A stretch of 60,000 bases of DNA from Lineus longissimus. Lineage: Eukaryota; Nemertea; Pilidiophora; Heteronemertea; Lineidae. The stretch lies in assembly GCF_910592395.1 (NCBI RefSeq), contig NC_088316.1:1614001-1674000 (forward strand), written 5' to 3'. Below are positions 48,815 to 58,029 of this stretch, in pieces. The position numbers and the translations under genes were made by a program. The first letter of the stretch is position 1; every line of letters starts with the position of its first letter. The notes beneath the pieces are model-generated. The model did no database searches, had not been told where the DNA came from, and was given only the letters and a program-made list of their open reading frames with translations.

Positions 48815-49033
48815 TACAGCTGTGACATGTAATTTCACGCACGGGCGAGGGGTTCGAAGGCCATCGATCGAGAACCTGAGGTGATACACTTTGTAACAAC
48901 ACCGATAACTCATTATCAATGGGTCTTCAATCATATTGTCATATATGCCAACGAATGCAGCCACTTGCGTGTCGAATGAGGAACAGAGAAAGTCTCCAGG
49001 AGTAAGGATTGGGCCATCAAACACCATTGTCAA
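48815..49033 (-). CDS. Hypothetical antisense exon in the receptor intron, possibly dermatopontin-like
   Basis: A reverse-strand frame with protein-like content: FDGPILTPGDFLCSSFDTQV, AAFVGIYDNMIEDPL, MSYRCCYKV. It is followed by LHVTAVS and a donor-like G|GTGAGA at about 48,814. The order F-x-C...S/G-x-Y-D-N-x-x-E-D...Y-x-C-C recalls dermatopontin-type repeats (C...S-x-x-x-N-x-x-E-D-R...C). The usual Arg of the EDR motif is absent, and no partner repeat or second exon was found. It could be a nested gene fragment or coincidence. Confidence 0.3.
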
Positions 49034-49374
49034 GATGGCTAAATTTCTTGAACATGGCAGTACCGGCGAAGCATACTTGGGCCTGCTGGTCCATTACCGA
49101 ATTATTGACTACATTGCCATAGGCGTTATCAGTTTGGACTTATTAGTGAGTTATCGCAAATCCCCCGAAACGTCAACGTCAACGCCTATCCAATTGTTCG
49201 ACATTTGTTATCAAGATGCCGAACAATAAAGTGGGTTAGCCTTTATGGGACTTCGCGAAAAACCCCTATTGATTGGCTTACGTGCCATGCTCAACGATAC
49301 TATCCTGATATTAGTAATAATCGAACACACATCCGCATCGAGCAATGTTCTCACACATACAGTTTAATTTCCAG

Positions 49375-49605
49375 AGAAACTACACCGGTCTTACAGGCCA
49401 CATAAAGTTCAACCAAGACGGAAAGAGAGAAGATTACGTGCTGTCTCTTGAAACCTTTCTCTTTCCAAAACGTGATAAGGTTGGAGAGTGGAAAACGCAA
49501 CGCGAGACAGTGTTTGACAGTCGGATAAAATGGCTGGAGGCCTCAACGCAGGACAGAGACCAACAGACACTACGGATCACAAAGGCGAAAGTTGTGGTGA
49601 TCTTG
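49375..49605 (+). CDS. Ionotropic glutamate receptor, ATD end and linker to S1
   Basis: Bordered by TTTAATTTCCAG and TTG|GTGGGT, phase 0 at both ends, 77 codons. It carries the family signature RNYTGLTGHIKFNQDGKR (TGLTG-x-I-x-F-x-x-x-G-x-R), then VGEWKTQRETVF (kvG-x-W), and ends in DQQTLRITKAKVVVIL, the strand that enters ligand-binding segment S1. N-Y-T is a possible glycosylation site. Confidence 0.95.
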
Positions 49606-49669
49606 GTGGGTATATCACCACTTTCTAGTCATTACTTTTATTTGCACTTGCCAGTTTAAACCTATCGAC

Positions 49670-49808
49670 CGCCGTGGAAGTTGTTTCGTGGGGGGTCGAT
49701 GTTATCAAGATTTGTCCTGATAAGCCTTTGATAAGATAGTAGAACAATGGGAATTTAGGCCTTGGTGCGAACAGGCTTTGTTTAAAGACAATAGACCGTG
49801 TACTAACC
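49670..49808 (-). repeat. Dispersed repeat family R2, copy 4 (in receptor intron)
   Basis: Carries GTCGATGTTATCAAGATTTG, GATAAGCCTTTGAT, GGGAATTTAGGCCTTGGTGC, GGCTTTGTTTAAAGACAATA and GACCGTGTA, collinear with 6.6 kb. It is immediately followed by a truncated F1 element. Confidence 0.7.
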
Positions 49809-49819
49809 GAGGCCAGAAT

Positions 49820-50160
49820 TCGACCAAAAATACGAGGGCTTCATAAAAGGGCAATAAAGATCAAAGGCCTATGTGGAATGGAGTTAATGAGGTGTGAACC
49901 AAACACTCAGTGTGCCCTAAATGTATATACTAATTAGCTCACACACTAATTAGGTCACTCTAAGTGTTTGACTCACATTTCATTAACCCCATTCAACATA
50001 TTCCTTCGATCTTTAATGCCCAAAATTGGGAAGCTCTGTTATTTCTTTCGCTGATTTTTTAGAAATCAGTCCTTTCAGGGAAAAGTCAGACTTCTGTCGG
50101 ATAAATCAGGAAAAGGTTAGAGAAACCGTTAAGAAGTCGGAAAAAGTATCCTACTAGTGT
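49820..50160. mobile_element. Foldback element family F1, copy 4 (both arms, in receptor intron)
   Basis: The inner left arm (GGGCTTCATAAAAGGGCAAT, TTAATGAGGTGTGAACCAAA, CACTCAGTGTGCCC) is followed after a short centre (TACTAATTAGCTCACACACT) by the full right arm (GACTCACATTTCATTAACCC, TTGGGAAGCTCTGTT, CGGATAAATCAGGAAAAGGT, AAGTCGGAAAAAGTATCCTA). The outer 90 bp or so of the left arm is missing where it abuts the R2 repeat. It lies between the ATD-end exon and the S1 exon and ends about 100 bp before the S1 acceptor. Confidence 0.85.
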
Positions 50161-50256
50161 CAATTCGTCACAGTAATAACGACTCTGTCAACGTGAGAAT
50201 ATACCTAAGTTGTTTTTCGGACTCAACCCACAGCGTTATTTCGTATCACTTTCCAG

Positions 50257-50460
50257 GAGAGACCGTTCATCATGTTGAAGAAGGACGCAGACAAGTACGA
50301 GGGTAATGAACGATACGAAGGGTTCTCAATTGACCTGATAGAGGAAATCAGTAAGATGTTAAAGTTTCAGTATACTATCTACGAGGTGCCCGATGGCAAG
50401 TTTGGAGCAAGGAATTCCACTGGCGAGTGGAATGGAATCATAAGGGAATTATTGATAGGG
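50257..50460 (+). CDS. Ionotropic glutamate receptor, ligand-binding S1 exon
   Basis: Bordered by ATCACTTTCCAG and GGG|GTAAGG, phase 0 at both ends, 68 codons. It reads ERPFIMLKKDADKYEGNERY, EGFSIDLIEEISKMLKFQYT, IYEVPDGKFGARNSTGEWNG and IIRELLIG. These are the landmarks of S1 in AMPA/kainate receptors: (E)-x-P-(F/Y)-(I/V)-M, GN-(E/D)-R-(Y/F)-EG-(F/Y), IDL, VPDGK-(F/Y)-GA and G-x-WNG. The Tyr in RYEG, which stacks on the agonist in AMPA/kainate receptors, is present. Confidence 0.97.
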
Positions 50461-50731
50461 GTAAGGACTTGAAAATATGACGTTTTCTTCTCGATTTATC
50501 AACAATAATTTTGTTGTGCCCATGGAGATGTTATGATCAGGGTCAGGGTAAGAGAAGAGGCAATATATCACTTGCAGAATAACGGGGCGAATTTGACCGC
50601 AAACGACTGATCATGCAATATCATTATCAACATCTGGTTTCCAAATCGACAGAGTCATCTTTTCCAAACCGCTCGAAGCGAATGCAGCTAATTCTTATGT
50701 TTTTTCTCTTCTTTTTCTTGTCTCTCTTCAG

Positions 50732-51561
50732 AACGCTACCATGTCCGTTGCCCCACTCAGTATCAATGCGGAACGAGAGCGGGCAGTAGACTTCACAAAG
50801 CCATTCAAAACAAGGTGGATTAACGTCCTTATGAAGAAAACCAGGCCAGAGACTTCATATTTCCAATTTCTCAACCCTCTGGACAGCAAAGTCTGGATAT
50901 GTGTTCTTCTTGCAATAGTCGTTTTTGCATTATTACTCTATTTCTTTGAAACTGCTTCTAAGAAGCTTCGCGGTGACGCTGTGATGTTTGACTTGAGTGA
51001 GAGTTTGTGGTTCTCGCTCGGGGCCATCGCCCAGGGTAGCACGGAGACTACCCCAGTGACTGTCCCCGGGAGAATCTTGACTAGCGCCTGGTGGTTCTTT
51101 TCTCTTATCCTCATCTCTTCTTATACTGCCAACTTGGCCGCATTTCTAACAGTCAGAAAAATAAACGCGCCGATATCTTCCGTCTCGGAGTTAGTCTCTC
51201 AAAACAAAATCCGCTACGGGACCGTGAAGGATTCGGGTATAACGAACTTTTTAAGACATTCAAAAATTGAAGTATTCGCTAAAATGTGGGCGCAAATGGA
51301 GGAATTCGAGCCAAACTCGATGGTAAATAACTCAAAGGAAGGCTATGAGAAAGTTAAGGAGGGAAATTATGCTTTTCTTTGGGATAGCACTGTGAATAAA
51401 TACGAGGCTAACCAGGATTGTACGTTGGTCGAGATAAACCCAGCCTTTGATATGAAAGGCTTTGGGATAGGTATCCCTCCCGGGGCGCCCTACTTAGACG
51501 ATCTTACCATGGCCATCTTGAACCTCAGCGACACAGGAAAGTTGGCGGAAATAGAAAACAG
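50732..51561 (+). CDS. Ionotropic glutamate receptor, end of S1, M1, pore loop, M3, S2
   Basis: The core channel exon, acceptor TCTCTCTTCAG|AACGCT, donor AACAG|GTATAG. In order: the agonist-binding strand APLSINAERERAVDFTKPF (Arg codon 50,774 conserved for the alpha-carboxylate); M1 (VWICVLLAIVVFALLLYFF); pore loop FSLGAIAQGSTETTPV with Gln at the Q/R site (51,032); M3 with the invariant SYTANLAAF (51,119-51,145); S2 beginning IRYGTVKDSGITNFLRHSKI; and YAFLWDSTVNKYE. At the classical Ser-Thr contact S2 has Gly-Ile, and at the distal acidic position it has Trp-Asp (51,380-51,385) where AMPA/kainate receptors have Glu. The frame stays open to 51,622, but splicing at 51,561 restores M4. Length and order are those of a complete channel subunit. 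Confidence 0.97.
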
Positions 51562-51622
51562 GTATAGGTCAATTGTACTCGTTCGGGCTAGAGCGTTTCC
51601 AATCCCATTTCAAGCGGCATAA

Positions 51623-52480
51623 CCGTGGGCGCATGCGTCATCAGAACGGGTCGATACAATATAAAATTGAAAAACTAGGCAAATATGAAGTGGAGTTAAT
51701 CAAAAAGTTACTGGGGTTTTTTTGCTCCTAACAGATTTTTTATCAGTATCTGAATTTTAAAGCTTAGTAATTAGCATTTACTGCTTTTTGGTGTCTCGTA
51801 ACTTGCAAATAACGATTCGTATTTGAATTTGATCTTACTCGCCCTGTCCTTAATACGTCTGGACTACTGTCTAGTTCTATAGCTGTATTTAAAACTATAC
51901 TTAAACTATTACTGAAACACCAACCAAGAACTGTTGTATCTTAGAAAACCTACCGTATCTGTCGTTGGAGGGGCTTTCGTCGCTTGCACATAAAATCGGC
52001 AGCGTATCAAGACTCGTCCTGATGTCAGAATAACAAACAAGCATCAATTTGACCCGTCAATCCAGCATCGTTTTGACCCCCAACTGATTCATGGCCCCAT
52101 CCCATGTCGAGCGATGGTAATTATTTGAAGTAATTATACCAAAACATGCGAAAGCTCTTTGCTTTTCCTAAAGCCTACCACCAGTTGTAGATAGTCTTTA
52201 GCTTTTATTGACGAGCATTTTAGGCATTGAATTATTTGAGATAACAGAGCAATACAGTTTTCTTTGAAACCTATTTTCTCAAATTAAAATACTCGCTCCG
52301 CATTGGACCACTGAATCTTGCCTTCGGGATTGGCCGCGCTCTGAACTGCGCATGCGAGGATGTTCCTCGGGGTATGGCACGACTTTAGGTGATGGGTTAG
52401 ATCTTTCGAAAATTTAGCTAATCTGTCACTGCTCTCTCCACTTAACTTACATTTTATCCACACAAAAACAGATTATGAGC
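51623..52480. other. Receptor intron, nothing recognised
   Basis: Part of the 3.2-kb last intron. No frame or repeat of note was seen before the inverted repeat at 52,485. Confidence 0.6.
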
Positions 52481-52484
52481 ATTT

Positions 52485-52646
52485 GCCACTTTCCTCAAGC
52501 AGCAGTTTGGACCAATTGCTGACAGGTATTGGCCAATCAGAAGAAAGCTATCATGCTTGTACGGCACGGCCATTCGGGGGTTTTGATTGGTCAAAACCTG
52601 CCACCTGACAGGAAGTCCTGCATGATTTCAGCTCGAGGAAAGTGGC
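52485..52646. mobile_element. Possible 162-bp inverted-repeat element in the last receptor intron
   Basis: GCCACTTTCCTCAAGC at the left end pairs with GCTCGAGGAAAGTGGC at the right end (15 of 16 complementary). Inside, CCAATCAG and GATTGGTC are also inverted. No target duplication is obvious. It may be a MITE, or a chance palindrome carrying CCAAT boxes. Confidence 0.5.
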
Positions 52647-53442
52647 GAATTAAGAGCGACTTCATTGCATCCTTGCATACACCGACCAATGCATTTTGAT
52701 TTGCATTAGAAACGCATTATGGACACCCAAAGACCTAGCATATTATACTTTGCATATTTTACTCGCGTGCCCAAAATCACACACTGGCATTTTCATGAAT
52801 ACTTGTTCATCACTGTCCACGCACGCACACAGTTCCTGCATATCTTTGAATCAATTTTAGCAGTAGCAAGACTGATAGCATTACACTACCAATATTTGAC
52901 AGTTTGTGGCAATGGTACAAATAACAATTCATCACTCACTCACTACGCATCACACCGTTTATAATAGTTTTATTCATTAACACATTAACGCTGATGCATT
53001 GACGTAATAACCGCATTAAGACACTATTTTTTCAAACAAGTACAACTCAAAACTTTAGATATCTCTCCTAGGTAGGCAGAACATCCATAGTTTCTCTGGC
53101 ATGGGTAATGGACGACTTCATATTTCAAAATATGTGTTGGGCTTTTAATAATGTTTCTTTTTTAAATCTAAATTATTTTCTTTACAAATTAGATATTTCA
53201 AACTTTTGGCATGCTCATCATTTCCTGTTCTATCGACGTCGTGGCAATTTTTAAGTGTTCTTTGATGTGCTTTGAATCATACTTGGTCAAATGCTAGTTT
53301 GTTAATATCTCTGAAAAATGAGCGTTTATTATTAAGTTTCACCCCTAAAAAGCATTATTAAGTGGATTTTCTACATGTAGTGAGTTAGACTTATAATTTC
53401 AATATTGAACACTGCTGTCACCTGGTATGTATTGAATAAGAC

Positions 53443-53690
53443 ACCATGGGGTAGCGGTAGCGTTGTGGACGAAAGTCGGCCTCATGATCAAGAGGTCGTG
53501 GTTTCGACTCCCGGCCGACTCACTCATTGGGTGCCCTACTGGTCAAGTTCAAGTGAGTGCGTTCGGGTTGCTCCTTGAAACCCCTGATTGATTTCTGTGG
53601 AGACCGGGGTAATTATATCGTATCACAAAAGCACTTTGAACAGGGAAACATGGAAAAGCGCTATATAAGAACTCTTATTCACTATCAATT
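53443..53690 (+). mobile_element. tRNA-derived SINE, second family (in last receptor intron)
   Basis: The head has a tRNA-like A box (GGTAGCGGTAGCGTTGTGG) and B box (GGTTTCGACTCC). The body ends with AAGCACTTTGAACAGGGAAA and AAGCGCTATATAAGAACT; the GCGCTATATAAGAA tail is widely seen in invertebrate SINEs. No obvious terminal duplication was found by eye. It is not a functional tRNA gene, because acceptor-stem pairing is missing. Confidence 0.8.
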
Positions 53691-54726
53691 GCCAAAAGGC
53701 TGCCACCTATCAAAGAGGGCGCTGCGTACGTTACCAGACAGGAAATGATGTCATGCAATATTACTAGCTTCGTAAAATAATTGTCTACAAAAAAACACAT
53801 CGTTTAATATGGAAACGAATGTATATCACCCATGGACAGAAATCGAGAATTACATGATTTATTTTTATGTCTTGCAAGGAAATGCGTTTGAAATGGAGGG
53901 CAAATTCACGCTCTAACACTTACGAGAGCAGATGGGATATGTCTGTTTTCCATATCTCGTTGTCATACCCTGTGTACCTGCAATTAACGGCTTCGATGAC
54001 ATGCTCGTTCCTGTGGCAGCTTGAGTGACGTCATCAATGCTTGTGCATCACGTCATTACCGTTTGTGCTCGCTGGATGACGTTTATCGTTTTTACAATAT
54101 CATCCAGCATGATTTTTTCAGTCCCACTTGTTGTGGTAACGGTAGGTAGTGGTATTGGCTTAACTGTACCCATCCCCTCCAGAGAGAAATGGCCTCGTCC
54201 GTAAGTATAAGCAGCATAGGATTTTGGTAAGCTTTTATATGTTAAAGCATACTAATACTAATATTTAACGTTAGCTGTAGGGGTGTAGGTTAGATTTCTT
54301 CGTTGATAATATTGAATTGTCATTTTTTACACAGCTATACTGAAAACAGTCGCGACTTGATGACGCCAATTTAAAAAAAGTGTTTGCAATCTTTAATACA
54401 AACTCTGCATAAGCCTCGAATATTGTCTGGCAATAAAATTAGATTTACAGAGGTATAATTTCTAGAAACTCTGCTCTAGACCGAAACAATATAAAAATAA
54501 AAGATTGAAAGACCGTTGAACTTTCTTTCTACCATCTTACTTTATTGAGGAATGATGAGAAATAAACCTTTTTTGTTGAAAAGGACAGCATTTAAAGAAA
54601 ATACAGCACTGTATTCTCGTTAGGAATATTTATTCATGAAATAAACGTCAAACGTAGGTCACTGTAATTCGAAGCCAAAATGGCCGACAAGACTAAAACA
54701 ATCAAATATCGTTGTTGGTGTTTCAG

Positions 54727-55033
54727 ATGGTGGGCCGTTTCCTCGTGTTCCGATGAGGCTCCGCACCCCGAGGAGACGCCTGAACTAGATCTCGAGAACG
54801 TAGCGGGAGTCTTCTTCGTCTTCGTCGGCGGCATCATGTTCTCCTTCCTTGGTTGGGGAGTGGAGCACAAAATTAAATACTTGAGAAAGCGGGTGAAGAA
54901 ACAGCAAGAGAAAAAACGGGGACTGGCAGCTCACGCCGACACCAACTCGGACAATAACTCAGAGAGCAAGGAACTCCGTCGCTTGAATTATAATACCGAA
55001 TACGGCAATTCCGAGTACGGTTACCCTGTTTAG
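54727..55033 (+). CDS. Ionotropic glutamate receptor, last exon (M4 and C-terminal tail)
   Basis: Acceptor GTTGTTGGTGTTTCAG|ATGG. The single first base A completes the Arg codon begun at 51,560, giving ENR-WWAVSSC, the family's K/R-WW-x-x-x-x-C junction at the end of S2. M4 follows (LDLENVAGVFFVFVGGIMFS), then a basic stop-transfer stretch (HKIKYLRKRVKKQQEKKRG) and a polar cytoplasmic tail with paired Tyr motifs (YNTEYGNSEYGYPV), ending in TAG. The last residues Y-P-V would fit a class II PDZ ligand; this is inference. The tail is about 65 residues, comparable with short-tailed kainate-type subunits. Confidence 0.95.
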
Positions 55034-55785
55034 CTCTGCCATGATTTTACAACCTGGTCGTAGTCCCCCTTAGGCTGATGGCTGCTCTAGGCTTCATTGG
55101 CAGTCCCCACCCTCCACCTCCATCACGTATTGTCTGTATATCGAACAGGTAAACAATGATGCTGTGACGTCATTCAGCGAGTAATAAGATGTGGCCACTC
55201 AAAAGCAAAAATCTGCATTCCCCTTTGTTTTTCTCTAAAGTAACCTTTTCTGGCTGCAATTTCTAGGGTGGAAGTCAATTCTTTGTTTTCTAGATAACAG
55301 CCTCCGAGATTTTAAATCGGCAATCACTTCCTTTTGAAGAAGTTCTAGTTCCTTTAGGATTTCAAGTTCCAGCTAAAATGGTTGGGTCAACCCATAATTT
55401 GACCCTTGATTTGACCTAGGGGCAAGATCATGTCCTTATGCCAAAAGTTCAGAGAGACAATCATTCTAGCCGGCCACAATGATGGTAGTCGACCCATCTT
55501 CTAATGCACACATACATTCATCAGCTTTAGGGTTTGACCACGACCTGCTTTTTCCATCATGTAAATAGGCCTATCTCTGTTTGATCCCTCTTGCTGTTGT
55601 TAATCAGTCTGTCGCTTACACCAGCGACAATACTCTAGGTTCACCTGTATAAGGTCAGGCGAGTTTTATATCAACAACCTCATCAGAATCATGCACTGCA
55701 TTAGCCACAATATCAAGACCTGATCAATTCATTCGTTGTCAAGATTACGTATTGTACTCCACAGACAATAGCATGTTTGATGCAA

Positions 55786-55791
55786 AATAAA
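55786..55791 (+). promoter_or_regulatory. Candidate polyadenylation signal of the receptor gene
   Basis: AATAAA about 750 bp after the receptor stop codon, the first canonical hexamer that I noticed in this direction. There is no supporting data. Confidence 0.4.
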
Positions 55792-55799
55792 TTGTTAGG

Positions 55800-56545
55800 G
55801 GCAATGATGTTGATATTTGGTACTGACCTTATAGAGGTGAAAGCAGAGTACGTATTTCAAGTACTTTTGACGATAGCGATCTCAGTATGTGTTCAATGTT
55901 GACCTAAACCTTTTCGATCATCCTAGTTTATGTTTACAGTCACCGAATGCCAAGGATTCGAATACATTATTTGGTGTACTTTGTGCTTGAAAGAGATTCT
56001 GGTTTATACTGCATTTGAACAGTCTCTTACAAACGTGGTGTACGGTAGGAGTCCACCCTTACGCCGCGTGTTCCGAAGGGAACGAGTGTAAGTATGTATC
56101 GAGTGAAATGGCCTGATAAGTCAGGATGTATTTGAAAGGAACCGCATTAAGTGTGGCTGTGCTTATCTGAACCATGTACAAAAGACAGAAAGTACGGACG
56201 GTTTTAAAAATTACTTTTTTATGGTTTAAGAGTACTTCGGACACTGCAATGCAATCTAGTCGTGTTTCGAGTTCTAGCTTTCACCGCGCACTTGAAACGC
56301 CTTCTTTTTTAAAAGCGAGATGATAGGGGGAAGTAACAGAGTCATTAGACCAGAGTCATTTTCAAGCTAAGAAATAACCACTTGTCAGAAGCATGACTTT
56401 GTATCGCCAACCTCGCCGTTATGTCAACCTTTAAATGTATCCACCATCTCCCTGTAAATGTTTTGTACCAATTTGTCAATAGTCTTACGAAGAGCTACGA
56501 ACGACGAAGTGCGAAACATGTAGGTGTATTTTGACGACGACGGGT
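55800..56545. other. Non-coding stretch, nothing recognised
   Basis: Short frames only. Confidence 0.5.
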
Positions 56546-56548
56546 TTT

Positions 56549-56702
56549 TTAATCTTTAATGCCCTATTTTGAGGAGCCCTAGTATTTGTCACAGGTTTTC
56601 TAGAAATCCGACCTTTCAGGGAAAGTCGGACTTTTGTCGGATAAATCAGGAAAAAGTTAGAGAAACCGTTGAGAAGTCGGAAGAAGCGTCCTAGTGGTGT
56701 AA
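56549..56702. mobile_element. Foldback element family F1, copy 5 (outer right arm)
   Basis: ATCTTTAATGCCCTATTTTG, GAGCCCTAGTATTTGTCACA, GGTTTTCTAGAAATCCGACC, CGGATAAATCAGGAAAAAGT and AAGTCGGAAGAAGCGTCCTA, ending at AGTGGTG. Only the outer right arm remains. Confidence 0.85.
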
Positions 56703-56704
56703 GT

Positions 56705-57790
56705 ACGGGAGCCGATTTACGAGTGTCCCACAATCGTTCGTTCGTCGTTCGTCGTAAGGATGGTCAACATAGTAAGACCAGTGCCAAAGTTTGAAATGCC
56801 TGTACTTATTTCATGCTTTCCCATCACTTTTACTGTTGCCCGAACCATTGTGTTTAGTATGGCAAGCATGTGTCCCGCTATAGCCCTAATTGTTACGTTA
56901 TAAGCAAGGATAATATAGCACGTAAATAATGATACTTGTGCATTTGAAAGAAAACACTGCGGTCCTATAACGAATCGGGACGCTTACGTGATAGTACAAT
57001 AACTTTATTCTTACTACATGTATGCCATTCAGTTATCGTTATCTATCTTGTGATTACGTAATTATTATTTATTTCTTAGGATCCTTCGGCATTCGGATTA
57101 GTAGAGTTTAGAAACGTACTTTCAGGTTCTACGCGGTTAACATGGACGACGTCCCAATGTAGGAAAAGGAATACGGACTTAGAAATCACTCAAGATATTC
57201 TTTGTTACAATCATGGTGCTCAAATTGTAAATATTTCTTCAGAGACAATGAGAAAATCAAGTTGTACGAGTGTTTGAACCGTGCTATGCAATATTCGAGC
57301 AACTGATTTGTTTACTGAACCGACGCCACATACAGGCGGTGGCGCTGTTTGGGTTGAGCGTCATGTCATAATGTGGATAATCCACATGGGCTTTAAACTC
57401 CCGTTAAGCGCATCGTCAGCCGATTTCAGGGTAGAATGAACGCCACCAGTAAATTGACTTCATGTTGGAACCAAACGAGTGAAAAAACTAGAGACTGCTT
57501 AAAACGGGGCACACGACTAATGCATCAAGTTTCTCTATAAAATGGGTAAACATTCTGTCTTATCCTTTCTTGCGAGGTAAAGCTCGGTCTTACGTCCTCT
57601 CAACTTGTACAGGATCGTGCATTCAATGCGTTTAAAAGCGGGATTTCTAATTCGTCGTACCTTTTTCGGCAGTCGATCTATTTCTGTCGACAGCTCATTG
57701 GGAGACCTAGCCGGCTCACGAGAGCACGTTTTCAGTGCGTGCACCCTTCTTTGGTGGGTCTATCGTGGGTGACAGTGTGAGGGGAACATT
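56705..57790. other. Non-coding stretch, no gene recognised
   Basis: Short frames without motifs. Confidence 0.5.
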
Positions 57791-57794
57791 TCAC

Positions 57795-58027
57795 CTGAAT
57801 GAAGCTACAGCATCATAGCGGGCCACATAAACATTAGCTAGACAATCTTCGGTTTGCTTATGCTCATCTCTATACAGAGAGACTTTGTATTCTCCAAGTC
57901 TTTTAACCAGTTTAGGGTCGGTTGATATTCCAACCCATACCTCTATACAGAGAGACTTTGTATTCTCCAAGTCTTTTAACCAGTTTAGGGTCGGTTGATA
58001 TTCCAACCCATACAAACCACCAATTCT
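57795..58027 (-). pseudogene. Exon of unknown family disrupted by a 73-bp tandem duplication
   Basis: On the reverse strand, an acceptor-like AAAACACAG precedes the segment and a donor-like TTCAG|GTGAAA follows it. Taken separately, the two sides of the duplication read well: NWWFVWVGISTDPKLVKRLG on one side and EYKVSLYRDEHKQTEDCLAN, VYVARYDAVASF on the other. The segment contains an exact 73-bp tandem duplication. Because 73 is not a multiple of 3, the frame is shifted and closed in the assembled sequence. I do not recognise the family. Either a young mutation killed the exon, it is a polymorphism, or the assembly duplicated a unit. Confidence 0.5.
57868..58013. repeat. Exact 73-bp tandem duplication
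   Basis: 57,868-57,940 and 57,941-58,013 are identical as far as I can read, from CTCTATACAGAGAGACTTTG to CCAACCCATAC. Identity of the two units points to a very recent event or an assembly artefact. Confidence 0.95.
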
Positions 58028-58029
58028 CT

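Noticed and set aside
51562-51622. Receptor ending at 51,622 without M4
   Set aside because: A phase-2 donor at 51,562 joins in frame to the M4 exon at 54,727 and restores the conserved WW...C junction, so the read-through end is intronic.
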